From UBA4660 sp034408895 (GTDB lineage: Bacteria; Bacteroidota; Bacteroidia; Flavobacteriales_D; Sanyastnellaceae): a stretch of DNA of 42,978 bases. Made by a program: the position numbers and the translations under genes. The notes beneath the pieces were generated by a model. It was not told the DNA's origin. It did no database searches and worked only from the letters and a program-made list of their open reading frames with translations. The stretch spans positions 1 to 42,978 of the forward strand of contig JAWXCI010000029.1 in the NCBI GenBank assembly GCA_034408895.1, written 5' to 3'. Of the stretch, positions 23,599 to 32,912 are shown piece by piece (positions within the stretch are counted from its first letter, which is position 1; each line of letters starts with the position of its first letter).

Positions 23599-24874
23599 TG
23601 GTGAGTGTTTTTGAAATATCCATTTTGAAGGCGCGCACGGCAGGCAACATTGAAGCCAGTATTCCCACGAGCAAAGTTATTCCGAGCATGATAAATTCCG
23701 GGCCGATGATGCCCAACTGATCGAACGAGTACTTGAAATTTTCCTTCATCACACTGCTGAGTATGAGCATTGCAATGCGGCTCAGTGCAATCCCGATTAC
23801 AAAACCGATAATGGAAAGCAGCAGTCCTTCGCCAAGGATTAACCTGAATAATGTGTTGCGCGAACCACCCATGGTGCGCATCAGTGCGAGTTCGTATTTC
23901 CGTTCTTTCAATGAATTGTAAAGCGAAATAAAAACACTGAGGAAGGAAATGAGCATGATGAGGATGGCGATGATGCGCATGGTTTCGAACCCCATCCCGA
24001 AATTATTGAGCAGTCGCGAATTCTCCACGGCCACGTTCGCCAACTGCATATTGGTGTCTTCCACCTGCCGCGAAAGCATTCCGAAAGCACCGCGGTTCGC
24101 CTTCTTCAGAAGGTATGCGGTCATTTCGCGATTGGGGTCTGTGGTCGGATCGTGATGTTCCGCTGCTGCATGTTCGTGGTGTTCATGAGTGGAATCACTT
24201 TCTGCTTCGTGCTCATCATTATCTCCCGGCAATGCGGGTTCTTCATTGCCGTGCTCGTGCACAAGCCAAACAGATTCCACGGGGGTGAGAATGAGATTGT
24301 CAATGGCAATGTTCGACTGCTCAAAAATCCCGACAACAGTGAATGGTGCATCGTGATGATGTGCTTCGGCATCGGCAGCATTGTCGTAACCATGCACGCT
24401 CGTAAATATGTCACCGATTTTCAAACCCGTTTCGTCAGCCACATTCCCACCAATGGTTACCTCGAAGGGCTTTTCAAAAAGTTTCCCCTCGCGCAGCATA
24501 CATGAATAGTGTTCCGGATATTTTTTGTTTGTGCCCACGATCCGGTACTTCTCATAATTATCTCCCAGCGCAATTGGGATGTACTCCTTAACCATGGGGC
24601 TGCGGATAATGCGTTTTGCATCTTCCACTTTTATATTTCCGGTAGGGGCATCCACATGGTAAACATTGGCGAGGATGCTCTGCATAGCGCTTCCCTTTGC
24701 GGCCAGTACAAAATCTATGTCTTTGATATTGCGGTTGAACTGGTCGCGCAGTTGAACATCGAGCAACAACAGCAGCGAAATAATTCCAACACCAAACGAA
24801 AGCAGGATTAAACTCAGTGCAGCATTGAGCGGCTTGCTGCGGATGTTGGCCAATGCAATCTTCAACAGGTTCAT
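23591..24874 (-). CDS. FtsX-like ABC transporter permease with His-rich periplasmic loop
   Basis: 427 residues. One transmembrane helix near the N-terminus (about 16-40) is followed by a large extracytoplasmic MacB-like domain (41-280) and three C-terminal helices (about 285-312, 335-365, 388-415), the topology of type VII (MacB/LolCE) permeases. The linker KERKYELALMRTMGGSRNTL is the cytoplasmic coupling region of FtsX-like proteins. Residues 206-241 are very rich in His, Glu and Asp (HEHGNEEP ... DEHEAESDSTHEHHEHAAAE), with another AHHHD at 171-175. This points to binding of zinc or a similar metal at the cell surface side. It overlaps the ATPase gene by 4 bases (ATGA) and the DUF3299 gene by 8: one operon. 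Confidence 0.88.
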   Translation of the reverse strand: MNLLKIALANIRSKPLNAALSLILLSFGVGIISLLLLLDVQLRDQFNRNIKDIDFVLAAKGSAMQSILANVYHVDAPTGNIKVEDAKRIIRSPMVKEYIPIALGDNYEKYRIVGTNKKYPEHYSCMLREGKLFEKPFEVTIGGNVADETGLKIGDIFTSVHGYDNAADAEAHHHDAPFTVVGIFEQSNIAIDNLILTPVESVWLVHEHGNEEPALPGDNDEHEAESDSTHEHHEHAAAEHHDPTTDPNREMTAYLLKKANRGAFGMLSRQVEDTNMQLANVAVENSRLLNNFGMGFETMRIIAILIMLISFLSVFISLYNSLKERKYELALMRTMGGSRNTLFRLILGEGLLLSIIGFVIGIALSRIAMLILSSVMKENFKYSFDQLGIIGPEFIMLGITLLVGILASMLPAVRAFKMDISKTLTNG

Positions 24875-25497
24875 AGCTCGACTCTTTTTTGGAAATGATT
24901 TTTCAAACGGCCATCGTGTGTCACAATGATGAGGCTTGCACCGGTGAGGCCGGCCTGTTCTTCCAGAAGATGAATCACCTCGTTTGCATTTTTGTCATCC
25001 AGCGCACTGGTGGGTTCGTCAGCGAGAATCACAGCGGGATCGTTGATCACAGCCCGTGCAATGGCAGCGCGCTGCGATTCACCAACACTCAGTTTTCCCG
25101 GTTTGCTCGATGCTTTATCTGCAAGGTTGAGTCGCTTCAGAATCTGCTGCGCTTTGGTGCGGTCAATTTTTCTTCCGCTCAGGAACTGTGGCATCACCAG
25201 GTTGTCTTCCACTGAAAGTGATTCCACGAAATGCGCAGTCTGGAACACGATGCCCACATGCTGCCCACGGTATTTGTCCAGCCGTGCGCCACTCATGGTA
25301 ACGATATTCTGGCCCGCAATGCTCACACTACCATGTTGCGATTTCAACATGCCGGCCATAAGGTGGAGCAGGGTGGTTTTGCCCGTGCCGCTTTCGCCAA
25401 TCACGAGCACATGTTCGCCTTTGCCGCATTGCACATCGGGGAAGGAAAACGATGGACCGTTATCGTACTTGAATTTTAGTGCGGAAGTGGAAAGCAT
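24871..25497 (-). CDS. ABC transporter ATP-binding protein (LolD/MacB type)
   Basis: 208 residues with all ABC motifs: Walker A GESGTGKTT (34-42), Q-loop VGIVFQTAHFVESLSV, signature LSVGESQRAAIARA, Walker B AVILADEPTSALDD and H-loop IIVTHDGRL. It is the first gene of the three-gene unit with the His-rich permease and the DUF3299 protein and should power that permease. By sequence alone it could serve lipoprotein, lipid or metal transport; the partners favour metal. The divergent region 25498-25624 must hold its promoter; I see no clear Fur-type palindrome there. Confidence 0.92.
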   Translation of the reverse strand: MLSTSALKFKYDNGPSFSFPDVQCGKGEHVLVIGESGTGKTTLLHLMAGMLKSQHGSVSIAGQNIVTMSGARLDKYRGQHVGIVFQTAHFVESLSVEDNLVMPQFLSGRKIDRTKAQQILKRLNLADKASSKPGKLSVGESQRAAIARAVINDPAVILADEPTSALDDKNANEVIHLLEEQAGLTGASLIIVTHDGRLKNHFQKRVEL

Positions 25498-25624
25498 GTG
25501 CTGGTTTTTCTAAAAAGGCTGGCGAATGTAGTCTGATGTTTTGACACGAAATCCTACCGGTGCCCTCAAATTTTGTGAAGGCTCAAATGTGCGCTCATCT
25601 TCGCGCACTCATTTTTTCTTTAAC

Positions 25625-26008
25625 ATGACTTTTAAGCAACGCCTCTTGCGGTACCTCATCGGGGTGGGTATCGGTCTCATCATTGTTTGGGTAATGTTCG
25701 GTGACCGCGAGTGGTTGGGTTGGACTCCTAAGAACCGTGTCCTGAAAATGATTCGCGCAGCAGAACTTACAGTGAGTGAAAAGGCGCAATGCCAGCTTGA
25801 CTGTATGGCAATGAAGGATGCAGACATTAAAAAATTTCTTGAAAATGCAAGTGTGAATTTTAGCAAAAGCAATCCGCATAAGGAACCAAAAACTTATTTA
25901 CTGGAAGGCGATGAGGAAAACACATTGCGCATGACATTCGACACGCGCGACAGTGTGGCAACGCTTGTGGATGTGCTAAGGGTGGGAGCAAGTTGTCCGT
26001 GTAAATAG
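25625..26008 (+). CDS. DUF4258 domain-containing membrane-anchored protein
   Basis: 127 residues starting at the ATG at 25625; an upstream in-frame extension to 25541 lacks coding character. One N-terminal transmembrane helix (LIGVGIGLIIVWVMFG) precedes a DUF4258-like domain. There, family positions of the form HAxxRMxxRxI appear as AQCQLDCMAMKDADIKKFL, followed by NFSKSNPHKEPKTYLLEGDE and the end VLRVGASCPCK. Function unknown. The gene is divergent from the ABC operon and runs tail to tail into proline dehydrogenase with only 8 bases between the stops. Confidence 0.7.
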   Translation: MTFKQRLLRYLIGVGIGLIIVWVMFGDREWLGWTPKNRVLKMIRAAELTVSEKAQCQLDCMAMKDADIKKFLENASVNFSKSNPHKEPKTYLLEGDEENTLRMTFDTRDSVATLVDVLRVGASCPCK

Positions 26009-26016
26009 CAGGCAGC

Positions 26017-27183
26017 CTATTTCCCTTTCCTACGCCCCTTCTCGGCAATAATCAATGAGAGCTCCCTCCCTGTTTGTCCCTTCACACTTGTGTTTTCCAA
26101 CGCCCTGCGAATGAGGTAGGGTATCACTTCGCGGATGGGGCCGTAAGGAACATACTTCGCCACGTTGTATCCTCTATTACTCAGGTTGAAACTGATGTGA
26201 TCGCTCATACCAAAGAGTTGGGCGAAGTAGATTCTCTTGTCGTTGTGTTCAATAGATTTTTTGTCCATGAGTTGTGCAATCATGAGGCTGCTCTCTTCGT
26301 TGTGTGTGCCTGCACAAATGGCAATATCGCTGATGTTTTCCAGACAGTATTCAAGAGAAAGATTGAAATCGCGGTCGCTGGATTGTTTGTCGGTTTGGAT
26401 TGGATCGGGATAATTTTTTTCTACTGCTCGCGCTCTTTCTTTTTCCATGTAAGCACCTCGCACCAGTTTCAATCCCAACTTGTATCTATGTTGTTTTGCC
26501 TTCTGGTGTGATATCTTGAGAAATGCCAGCCGGTCATGTCGGTAGAGTTGAATGGTGTTGTATACGATAAAATTTTCGCGATTGTACTTCAGCATCATTT
26601 CGTCAGCGAGGGCATCAATGGCGTCCTGTATCCAACTGTCTTCTGCATCAATAAAAATGGGCGTACCGGTATCGTGTGCCAGTTTGCAGATTTCATCCAC
26701 TCGCATCTTCACGTTGTTCCATTCAAGGTTTTCTTCCGGTGAAAGATGTCCTTTCTTATTCACTTTTTCAAGCAGTGCAAACCGAGCGATGCCCGTTACT
26801 TTGAACACGCAAAAAGGAATGTGCGCATTGTCGTTAGCAGTGCGGATGGTTTGCAGGATTTCGTTTTTGGTCTTCTCAAATTCTTCTTCGCTTTCTTTTC
26901 CCTCCACTGAATAATCGAGGATGGTGCCTACGAGATGTGCATCAAGAATTTTGGTAGCACGGGCACACTCCTCAATGGTTTCGCCACCGCAGAATTGTGC
27001 GAAGATGTTTTTCTTTATGACCCAGCCGATGGGGATGCGCAGTGCAAGCGCGACATTAGTCATCCAGCTGCCCACCTTCACCAGGGCGGGGTTGCCGATG
27101 AGTTTGAAAAGCCAGTAGGATTTATTGAGTTCGTAATCGCTCTTGTTGGCAAAGGCGATTTCCGTGTTGTTGAAGGAAAGCAT
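26017..27183 (-). CDS. Proline dehydrogenase
   Basis: A 388-residue FAD enzyme that oxidises proline to pyrroline-5-carboxylate, the first step of proline catabolism. It is a stand-alone PRODH of the Bacteroidota type rather than a PutA fusion. Visible motifs: FCVFKVTGIARFALLEKV, TPIFIDAEDSWIQDAID, LKLVRGAYMEKERARA (substrate and FAD site), ICAGTHNEESS, and YVPYGPIREVIPYLIRRALE near the C-terminus (conserved arginines that bind the proline carboxylate). The second-step enzyme is not in this window. It is divergent from the M20 dipeptidase gene. Confidence 0.93.
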   Translation of the reverse strand: MLSFNNTEIAFANKSDYELNKSYWLFKLIGNPALVKVGSWMTNVALALRIPIGWVIKKNIFAQFCGGETIEECARATKILDAHLVGTILDYSVEGKESEEEFEKTKNEILQTIRTANDNAHIPFCVFKVTGIARFALLEKVNKKGHLSPEENLEWNNVKMRVDEICKLAHDTGTPIFIDAEDSWIQDAIDALADEMMLKYNRENFIVYNTIQLYRHDRLAFLKISHQKAKQHRYKLGLKLVRGAYMEKERARAVEKNYPDPIQTDKQSSDRDFNLSLEYCLENISDIAICAGTHNEESSLMIAQLMDKKSIEHNDKRIYFAQLFGMSDHISFNLSNRGYNVAKYVPYGPIREVIPYLIRRALENTSVKGQTGRELSLIIAEKGRRKGK

Positions 27184-27296
27184 TGGTGGGCGAAAGTAAG
27201 TGGAGGCGGGGAGGAGAAGGCATTAGGCAGTTTGGAATAAGCACTGAACTACTGGTGAGTGAGATTACTTTCACCCGCTCTAAAAAAATCAATCCC

Positions 27297-28676
27297 ATGC
27301 AACAAATAACTGACTACATCAACCAAAACAAACAACGTTTTCTTGACGAACTTTTTGATCTCCTTCGCATACCATCAGTAAGTGCTGATGCTGCCTTTAC
27401 CAGTGATGTGGCAAGGTGTGCCGATGCCGTAGCCTTTCACTTGCGCAAAGTGGGTGTGGACAATGTGGAAGTATGCAAAACCGCAGGACATCCCATTGTG
27501 TATGGCGACAAAATCATTGACCCGGCAAAGCCTACAGTGCTTGTTTATGGACACTACGATGTGCAGCCTGCTGACCCCATAGAACTGTGGAACACACCAC
27601 CGTTTGAACCCACCATAAAAAAAACTGCTATACATCCGGAGGGAGCAATTTTCGCTCGTGGATCTTGTGATGATAAGGGCCAGATATTTTCGCACGTGAA
27701 AGCCTTCGAGGCCATGTTTGAAACGAAGACTCTTCCATGCAATATCAAGTTCATGATTGAAGGAGAAGAAGAATGCGGAAGCAGCAACCTGGGCATCTTC
27801 GTTCGTGAAAATAAAAAGAGGCTGCAGGCGGATGTAATACTCATTTCTGATACCAGCATTATAGCCAATGATACTCCGAGCATTGACTGCGGACTGCGCG
27901 GCCTTAGCTACGTGGAGGTGGAAGTGACCGGCCCCAATCGCGATCTGCACAGCGGGGTTTACGGAGGAGCAGTGAGCAATCCCATAACCATTCTGGCCCG
28001 CATGATTGCCTCTATGCACGATGAAAATAATCACATTACCATTCCCGGTTTTTATGAAGATGTACTAAAGCTAACCGATGCTGAGCGTTCCGAACTCAAC
28101 AAGGCACCATTTGATATCAATGCTTACAAAAAAGATTTGGGTGTAGAAGAAATTTGGGGTGAAACAGGTTATACCACGCTTGAACGCACCGGTATCCGCC
28201 CCACGTTTGAACTAAATGGAATTTGGGGTGGATACACAGGCGAAGGTTCCAAAACCGTTCTGCCTTCAAAGGCTTATGCAAAAATTTCAATGCGACTTGT
28301 TCCCAATCAATCATCCGAGAAAATAACAGAACTTTTTTCCAATCATTTTAAAAAGATTGCCCCTGCTGGCGTTAAGGTGAAAGTGACTCCCCACCACGGT
28401 GGCGAGCCTGTGGTTACGCCCACCGACTCCAAAGCATATCTCGCGGCAAGCCGCGCCATGGAAACCACCTATGGCAAGAAGCCAATTCCAACACGTGGTG
28501 GTGGAAGTATTCCTATTGTTGCCTTGTTCGAAAAGGAACTGGGATTAAAAACTGTACTTATGGGATTTGGACTGGACAGCGATGCCCTGCACTCACCCAA
28601 CGAGCACTACGGGCTGGTGAATTTCTACAAAGGCATTGAGACTATTCCGTGGTTTCATAAGTATTTCTCGGAGTAA
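27297..28676 (+). CDS. M20 family dipeptidase
   Basis: The ATG at 27297 gives 459 residues; the longer frame from 27183 overlaps the proline dehydrogenase start and is unlikely. This is a di-zinc exopeptidase of the M20/CNDP-like group. Metal-site motifs: VYGHYDVQPAD (His and the catalytic Asp), GSCDDKGQ (bridging Asp), EGEEECGSSN (catalytic Glu and ligand), ISDTS and HSPNEHYG (last His ligand). GGYTGEGSKTVLPSKAYAKI marks the dimerisation (lid) domain. Cytoplasmic by sequence, cleaving dipeptides. No partner gene is evident. Confidence 0.92.
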   Translation: MQQITDYINQNKQRFLDELFDLLRIPSVSADAAFTSDVARCADAVAFHLRKVGVDNVEVCKTAGHPIVYGDKIIDPAKPTVLVYGHYDVQPADPIELWNTPPFEPTIKKTAIHPEGAIFARGSCDDKGQIFSHVKAFEAMFETKTLPCNIKFMIEGEEECGSSNLGIFVRENKKRLQADVILISDTSIIANDTPSIDCGLRGLSYVEVEVTGPNRDLHSGVYGGAVSNPITILARMIASMHDENNHITIPGFYEDVLKLTDAERSELNKAPFDINAYKKDLGVEEIWGETGYTTLERTGIRPTFELNGIWGGYTGEGSKTVLPSKAYAKISMRLVPNQSSEKITELFSNHFKKIAPAGVKVKVTPHHGGEPVVTPTDSKAYLAASRAMETTYGKKPIPTRGGGSIPIVALFEKELGLKTVLMGFGLDSDALHSPNEHYGLVNFYKGIETIPWFHKYFSE

Positions 28677-28714
28677 GAAGGCTAAGGCCAGGCAGCCGAC
28701 CTCTTTTCATTAGA

Positions 28715-29146
28715 TCAAAATCCAACACCTAAATGCAGTCCCAGCGCATAATGAAAACCCTCCGGTTCGAATGCTGCTTCCATCATGGGGCCAAGGTGAA
28801 AATCACCCAACTCCCATTCGTAAATGCACTCTAGGTGCAGGCTGAATTCTCCTTTGCCAAAGTCTCCGCCTTCAGTTGCAATTCCAGGCGAAGCAGAAAA
28901 AGTAAGGGCTTCCAGTGGACGAAATGCGACCACTCCGGAAAATGTCAGATGACCATGTTCATCAAAAATCTTTTCAACGCCAATTCCACCGGACCATTTG
29001 CCCGCTCCAATGGCATGAAGAAAATGTGCATGAAGCCCGTAAGCAAATTCATCTTCAGCTTCAAGAAACACAATTGCGTTTGCTATTCCAATTTCATTGT
29101 GATGATGTTCATGACCATGATGACAAATTTTTGAGAGGTGGCTTTT
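28715..29146 (-). pseudogene. His-rich outer-membrane beta-barrel-like protein, start and signal peptide lost
   Basis: The open frame runs from an in-frame TAA at 29147-29149 to a stop at 28715 (143 codons) and begins KSHLSKICHHGHEHHHNEIG, without ATG. The only usable start codon would be an internal GTG at 29071, after the His cluster. The rest alternates hydrophobic and polar residues in barrel-like strands (VFLEAEDEFAYGLHAHFLH, GIGVEKIFDEHGHLTFSGVV, YALGLHLGVGF). Intact relatives carry a signal peptide directly before the HHGHEHHH cluster. Here it is missing, and a run of eight Ts lies 1-3 codons upstream, so a 5' deletion or frameshift is likely. The position downstream of a TonB receptor and near a Fur-family gene suggests a former metal role. 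Confidence 0.55.
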
Positions 29147-29261
29147 TTATAATTTTTTTTGCGGTTGGGATTAGAAGTTGTGTCGGTTGTGTTGTCAAAA
29201 ATGTTAATTAAAAGTTCGTCAGTTTCAAGTTAGAACTGGGCAAATAAACTTCTGATAACAT

Positions 29262-29582
29262 TCAAGTATGCGAAGTTCCATCTCCAAAAAAACTGCGCAT
29301 TTCCAACTCATGCAGACTCATCTTGGCCAACTCTTCCACTTTAGGCAGTTCCTTTTTGAGGATGGCTTGCAGCGGGTTTTCCGGGAGATGATCTGCGGAA
29401 TTGGCCGGGTGTCCACGCAAAAATATCATTGGGCGTGCAGGGAAGCAGGGTGCATAGTTTTCTGTGGAGTGCAGTTTTATGTTTTCCTGCTTGCCGTGCT
29501 TAATCTTGATGATGACGTTCGGACTCAAGCCAAGCTTGCGTAGGGCTAGTGAGGGATTTTGATCCCGCGCAACTGGAAGCAA
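29262..29582 (-). CDS. Hypothetical protein, doubtful
   Basis: An open frame of 106 codons in an otherwise gene-poor stretch between the barrel remnant and the TonB receptor. Its C-terminal part (NPLQAILKKELPKVEELAKM, then SLHELEMRSFFG) reads like a plausible amphipathic helix, but the N-terminal half has no recognisable family, signal peptide or membrane segment. It may be a decayed gene or chance. The bases from 29583 to 29775 show nothing further. Confidence 0.25.
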   Translation of the reverse strand: MLPVARDQNPSLALRKLGLSPNVIIKIKHGKQENIKLHSTENYAPCFPARPMIFLRGHPANSADHLPENPLQAILKKELPKVEELAKMSLHELEMRSFFGDGTSHT

Positions 29583-29775
29583 TTCTTTTAGAGTTCCCTA
29601 CAGTTTTACAATGGTTATTCTACTGCCTGAATAAAAACGACAAACTTTAATCTGCAAAGGGTTTGGAGAGAATGATGGATTTTGGAAAACAAAAAACATC
29701 TTCGTTTTGAAAGTGTTGGAACTATCATTTAGCTATGTTTTATTTTACTGTCTATTTCTTCTGTCGGAAAAATTG

Positions 29776-29801
29776 AAAGGCAGCGATATGTTGCTGCCTT
29801 T
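29776..29801 (-). terminator. Terminator of the TonB receptor gene
   Basis: AAAGGCAGC / GCTGCCTTT nine-pair stem with an 8-base loop; on the minus strand it is followed by CAATTTTTC. It lies 27 bases after the receptor stop codon. Confidence 0.75.
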
Positions 29802-29827
29802 TAGTTAACCATACTTATGAAAAAGAA

Positions 29828-32272
29828 CTATTTCTGTTTCTTAATGTCAATCGGCACAATTAATTTCAAACTGATATTTCTGCCCATATTGTAAACGCCT
29901 GTCCTGCCTGTTGCATTATTCTCTGCTCCGTATTTCAGACGGCTCAAATGACTTTGATATGCAACATCAGTCCAGTTGTTTGCAGATATGTAAAGCGAAA
30001 ACAATGTCCGTGATTTTGAAACTACATCTGTTCCGATGCCAACATTTAGAATTATGTAGCTCGGTGTCGCGGTTTCAGTTCCGAATGCAGCGTAAAATTT
30101 ATTTTGTTCAAAGTAATAGTCAACACCAATTTTAATGAAACAGTTGTGCAAGTTGCCTGAAAGTTTTTTTGCATCGGCTCTTAATTCAGAAGAAAATTTT
30201 GGTGAAGGTGTAAACGGTAGATATTTTGTTGAATCGGGTTGATTGACTTGAACAGATTGCACATAAGAAAAAGAGTTTTCAAAATGCAGCCAATCGAATG
30301 GATGTGGATGAATATCAATACTGATTTCACCGCCATATAAGTTTGCATCACCCGAAGCATATTTGAAAGTGCTGAATCCATCAGTAATAGAATCACCGCC
30401 ATTCACGCTTTGCAGCTTTTGCAAGTAGATGTAGTTGGTAATGCTGTTGTAAAACAAATCCGCTTCGGCTGCGATGTGTTGCGAATTAATTCCAAGCGCA
30501 TAGTCAAGTTGAAAACTGTTTTCTGCTTTCAAAGTCGGAACACCAATGATGTGGTTGATTGTTCCCTCATGAACTCCGTTTGCTGAAACCTCTGCAATGT
30601 TCGGGGCACGAAAACCTTTTGAAAGATTTAGTTTGGTAAAAACATTTTCGTTGAACTGATTAGTTGCACCGATGCTTCCTGAAATTCCTGAAAATGTAGA
30701 ATGAAAAACAGAGAACTGATGGAACGAAGTTGAATCAGTAGTTTCCGTTTTTTCACCGTCTGCATTAAGGAATAAATCTTTTCCGCTTTCATTTCTTATA
30801 TCATAACGCATCCCTCCACTTATGTCCAACTTTTTGTAAGATTTTTTTACGATGCCGAAAAATCCGATGTCAAACAAATTGTATTCGGGAATAAGAAACT
30901 CCGATCCTTTATTTTGTGATGTCTGATACATTCCGTTTGTGCCAAAAGAAATGTTGACATTATTTTTTTCGGGAAGATTGTAACGAACATCATAATTGAT
31001 TGTGTTCAACAAAAAATAAAGTCCGTAATCATTTGGTGCAAGCACATCAGCGTATTCCTGTCGTTGGTTTTGTTGCCAACCGATTATTGTTTTCAAACTT
31101 CCATTACCAAACACAAAACTATTGTTGAGAACAAGTTTGTAATGATGAATCTTTTGAAATGGTGTGAGTTGCTTGTATGATTGAAAATCGCTATTGCTTG
31201 CAATTGCACTCCCTTCCGTTGTGTAGTTCTCTGCAATTGGTTTTATAAAATTTCCTGTTGCACTGTCCCTTTCGCCTTCCACAATTCCTGTAGTTAGATT
31301 ATAGGTGCTGAAATGCAAATGAGAATATCCCCACGCTTTATTTACTCCGATGATTCCACCAATATTATTTTCGGTGAAACCTGAATTGAAAACGTAGCCG
31401 TCATATTTATTCTGATAAGCATGAGCCATTTTGTTGCTGTAACGAATGTCCCAAATAAAACCGTTTTGATTTCCTCCTAGGTTTGCGGAATAACCAATCA
31501 ATCCGTTATTGGTTTGATAGTTTGCTAAAAGATTTCCTGTAATTTGCCCATTGGGTAGAGTTGGTGCAGAAATTAAATTAATAACTCCGGCCATTGCATC
31601 AGAGCCGTAAGCCAAGCTTGCAGGTCCCTTCAGAATCTCCACTTTGTTGATTGAGTATTCGTCTATTTCAATTCCGTGTTCGTCTCCCCACTGTTGCCCT
31701 TCCTGGCGGATTCCGTCCTTTACAACTACAACTCTGTTATAACCAAGTCCGCGGATAACAGGTTTAGAAATTCCAGAACCTGTTGTTACTTGTGATATGC
31801 CTGGGAGTGTTGCAATCGCATCGATGATATTGGTTGCGGAAATTTGTTTTAGCTGAATGGGTGAAATAGTTGTGATAGGAGTGGGCGTTCTGTTTTTTTC
31901 TGCCGACTGTGAAAGGCCTGTTACAACCACTTCGTTTAATTCTGCGATTGTCTCTTCCAATGAAAAATCTTTTGAAGCTGTCGTTGACAAGTCAATGTTC
32001 TCGGCAATCAATTTATAGCCTATGAAACTTATCTGAACGAAGACTTTTGACTTAGGAAGGTTTTCAATTTTATAAGTTCCATCAGCCCCCGAAGTAGTTC
32101 CTGTTTTCAAATCAGGAATGTAAATAGAAACACCTGTTAGAGGCTCGCCTGTTTGTTTGTCTGTGATTTTACCCACCAAAGTTGTTTTATCGGTTGTTAA
32201 ATGCGTATTGGCAGATGAATGAATTGTTGCGAATGCGATGAACGCAATTATGAATATAAATGTCTTATTCAT
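29828..32272 (-). CDS. TonB-dependent receptor, possibly metal-related
   Basis: 814 residues with a signal peptide (MNKTFIFIIAFIAFATIHSS). Next come a CarboxypepD_reg-like domain (TLVGKITDKQTGEPLTGVSI ... GADGTYKIENLP), a short linker with a TonB-box-like stretch (LNEVVVTGL), a plug (VIRGLGYNRVVVVKDGIRQE, INKVEILKGPASLAYGSDAM) and a barrel ending MGRNISLKLIVPID. The plug segment GQQWGDEHGIEIDEYS is typical of the FecA/ZnuD-like receptors that Bacteroidota carry beside Fur-family genes. A Fur/Zur-family gene lies 660 bp upstream and divergent, so zinc or iron uptake is likely (inference). Its 5' flank is the remains of a sigma-54 activator gene. Confidence 0.88.
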   Translation of the reverse strand: MNKTFIFIIAFIAFATIHSSANTHLTTDKTTLVGKITDKQTGEPLTGVSIYIPDLKTGTTSGADGTYKIENLPKSKVFVQISFIGYKLIAENIDLSTTASKDFSLEETIAELNEVVVTGLSQSAEKNRTPTPITTISPIQLKQISATNIIDAIATLPGISQVTTGSGISKPVIRGLGYNRVVVVKDGIRQEGQQWGDEHGIEIDEYSINKVEILKGPASLAYGSDAMAGVINLISAPTLPNGQITGNLLANYQTNNGLIGYSANLGGNQNGFIWDIRYSNKMAHAYQNKYDGYVFNSGFTENNIGGIIGVNKAWGYSHLHFSTYNLTTGIVEGERDSATGNFIKPIAENYTTEGSAIASNSDFQSYKQLTPFQKIHHYKLVLNNSFVFGNGSLKTIIGWQQNQRQEYADVLAPNDYGLYFLLNTINYDVRYNLPEKNNVNISFGTNGMYQTSQNKGSEFLIPEYNLFDIGFFGIVKKSYKKLDISGGMRYDIRNESGKDLFLNADGEKTETTDSTSFHQFSVFHSTFSGISGSIGATNQFNENVFTKLNLSKGFRAPNIAEVSANGVHEGTINHIIGVPTLKAENSFQLDYALGINSQHIAAEADLFYNSITNYIYLQKLQSVNGGDSITDGFSTFKYASGDANLYGGEISIDIHPHPFDWLHFENSFSYVQSVQVNQPDSTKYLPFTPSPKFSSELRADAKKLSGNLHNCFIKIGVDYYFEQNKFYAAFGTETATPSYIILNVGIGTDVVSKSRTLFSLYISANNWTDVAYQSHLSRLKYGAENNATGRTGVYNMGRNISLKLIVPIDIKKQK

Positions 32273-32289
32273 TTTTTATTTAGTTGTTT

Positions 32290-32800
32290 GACGGTTTAGA
32301 AATGAATCTGGCGGTAAAGTAAAATAGTTTCTGAAATTTTCTGCTTTCATTTCACTTGCAATATCAGGGTTTGATGCTGTGATAATGCGAACATTTACCT
32401 ACGTGGTTTTGCTTTTACCTACTTTAATAAACTCGCCTGTTCTAAAACCAGCAAAAGTTTTGCTTGTAACTCCAAACTCATTTCTCCGATTTCGTCTAAA
32501 AAAAATTATTCCTGAATTTGCTTCTTTAAAAATCCCTTGGTGTCTTTTATGGCTCCTGTAAATGCTTCGGCCTTATGCCTAGGCATTTCACTTTCCAACA
32601 ATGCTTTACTAAAAGCAGAGCAGTTGATGGCTACAAAATGATTACTACTTCTCTTACTTGCCTGATGATTAGTCTGGGCAAATACTTCCTTCCCATTGCC
32701 AGTTGTGCCTAAGAACAAAACAGTAGTATAGGTTACTGCTACTTTTTTAGCAACCATCGTAGAATAAGCAATAGCCTTCGATGATGGATCTGTTCGTGCG
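32290..32800 (-). pseudogene. Decayed NtrC-type sigma-54 activator (AAA+ domain)
   Basis: The minus strand still codes in broken frames for the sigma-54 interaction domain. Frame 1 (to 32506): VAVTYTTVLFLGTTGNGKEV, SSNHFVAINCSAFSKALLES, then AFTGAIKDTKGF. After a frame change: GIIFLDEIGEMSLELQAKLL, LVLEQASLLK then stop. After another: TGEFIKVGKSKTT, an in-frame stop, then VNVRIITASNPDIASEMKAE and NFRNYF. Compared with the family, Walker A GESGTGKE has become GTTGNGKE, the GAFTGA loop is partly kept (AFTGA), and Walker B (IIFLDEI) survives. Multiple frameshifts and stops show it is dead. It directly abuts the TonB receptor start, so it cannot activate that gene now. Confidence 0.85.
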
Positions 32801-32912
32801 ACACATTCGAAATGAGCAATGGAACTCGTCATGAAAATAATGCGAATCATGTTTGGAACGGGAAACCGATTAACGCAATTTTGTGGCAATAATAAGCCAG
32901 CTTATTTCACCC

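Noticed and set aside
27375..28034. 219-codon minus-strand frame
   Set aside because: Antisense to the M20 dipeptidase gene whose metal-site motifs are all in the plus frame.
32506..32889. 127-codon frame as an intact gene
   Set aside because: It encodes only a mutated piece of a sigma-54 AAA+ domain; the remainder continues in other frames with stops, so it is listed as a pseudogene.
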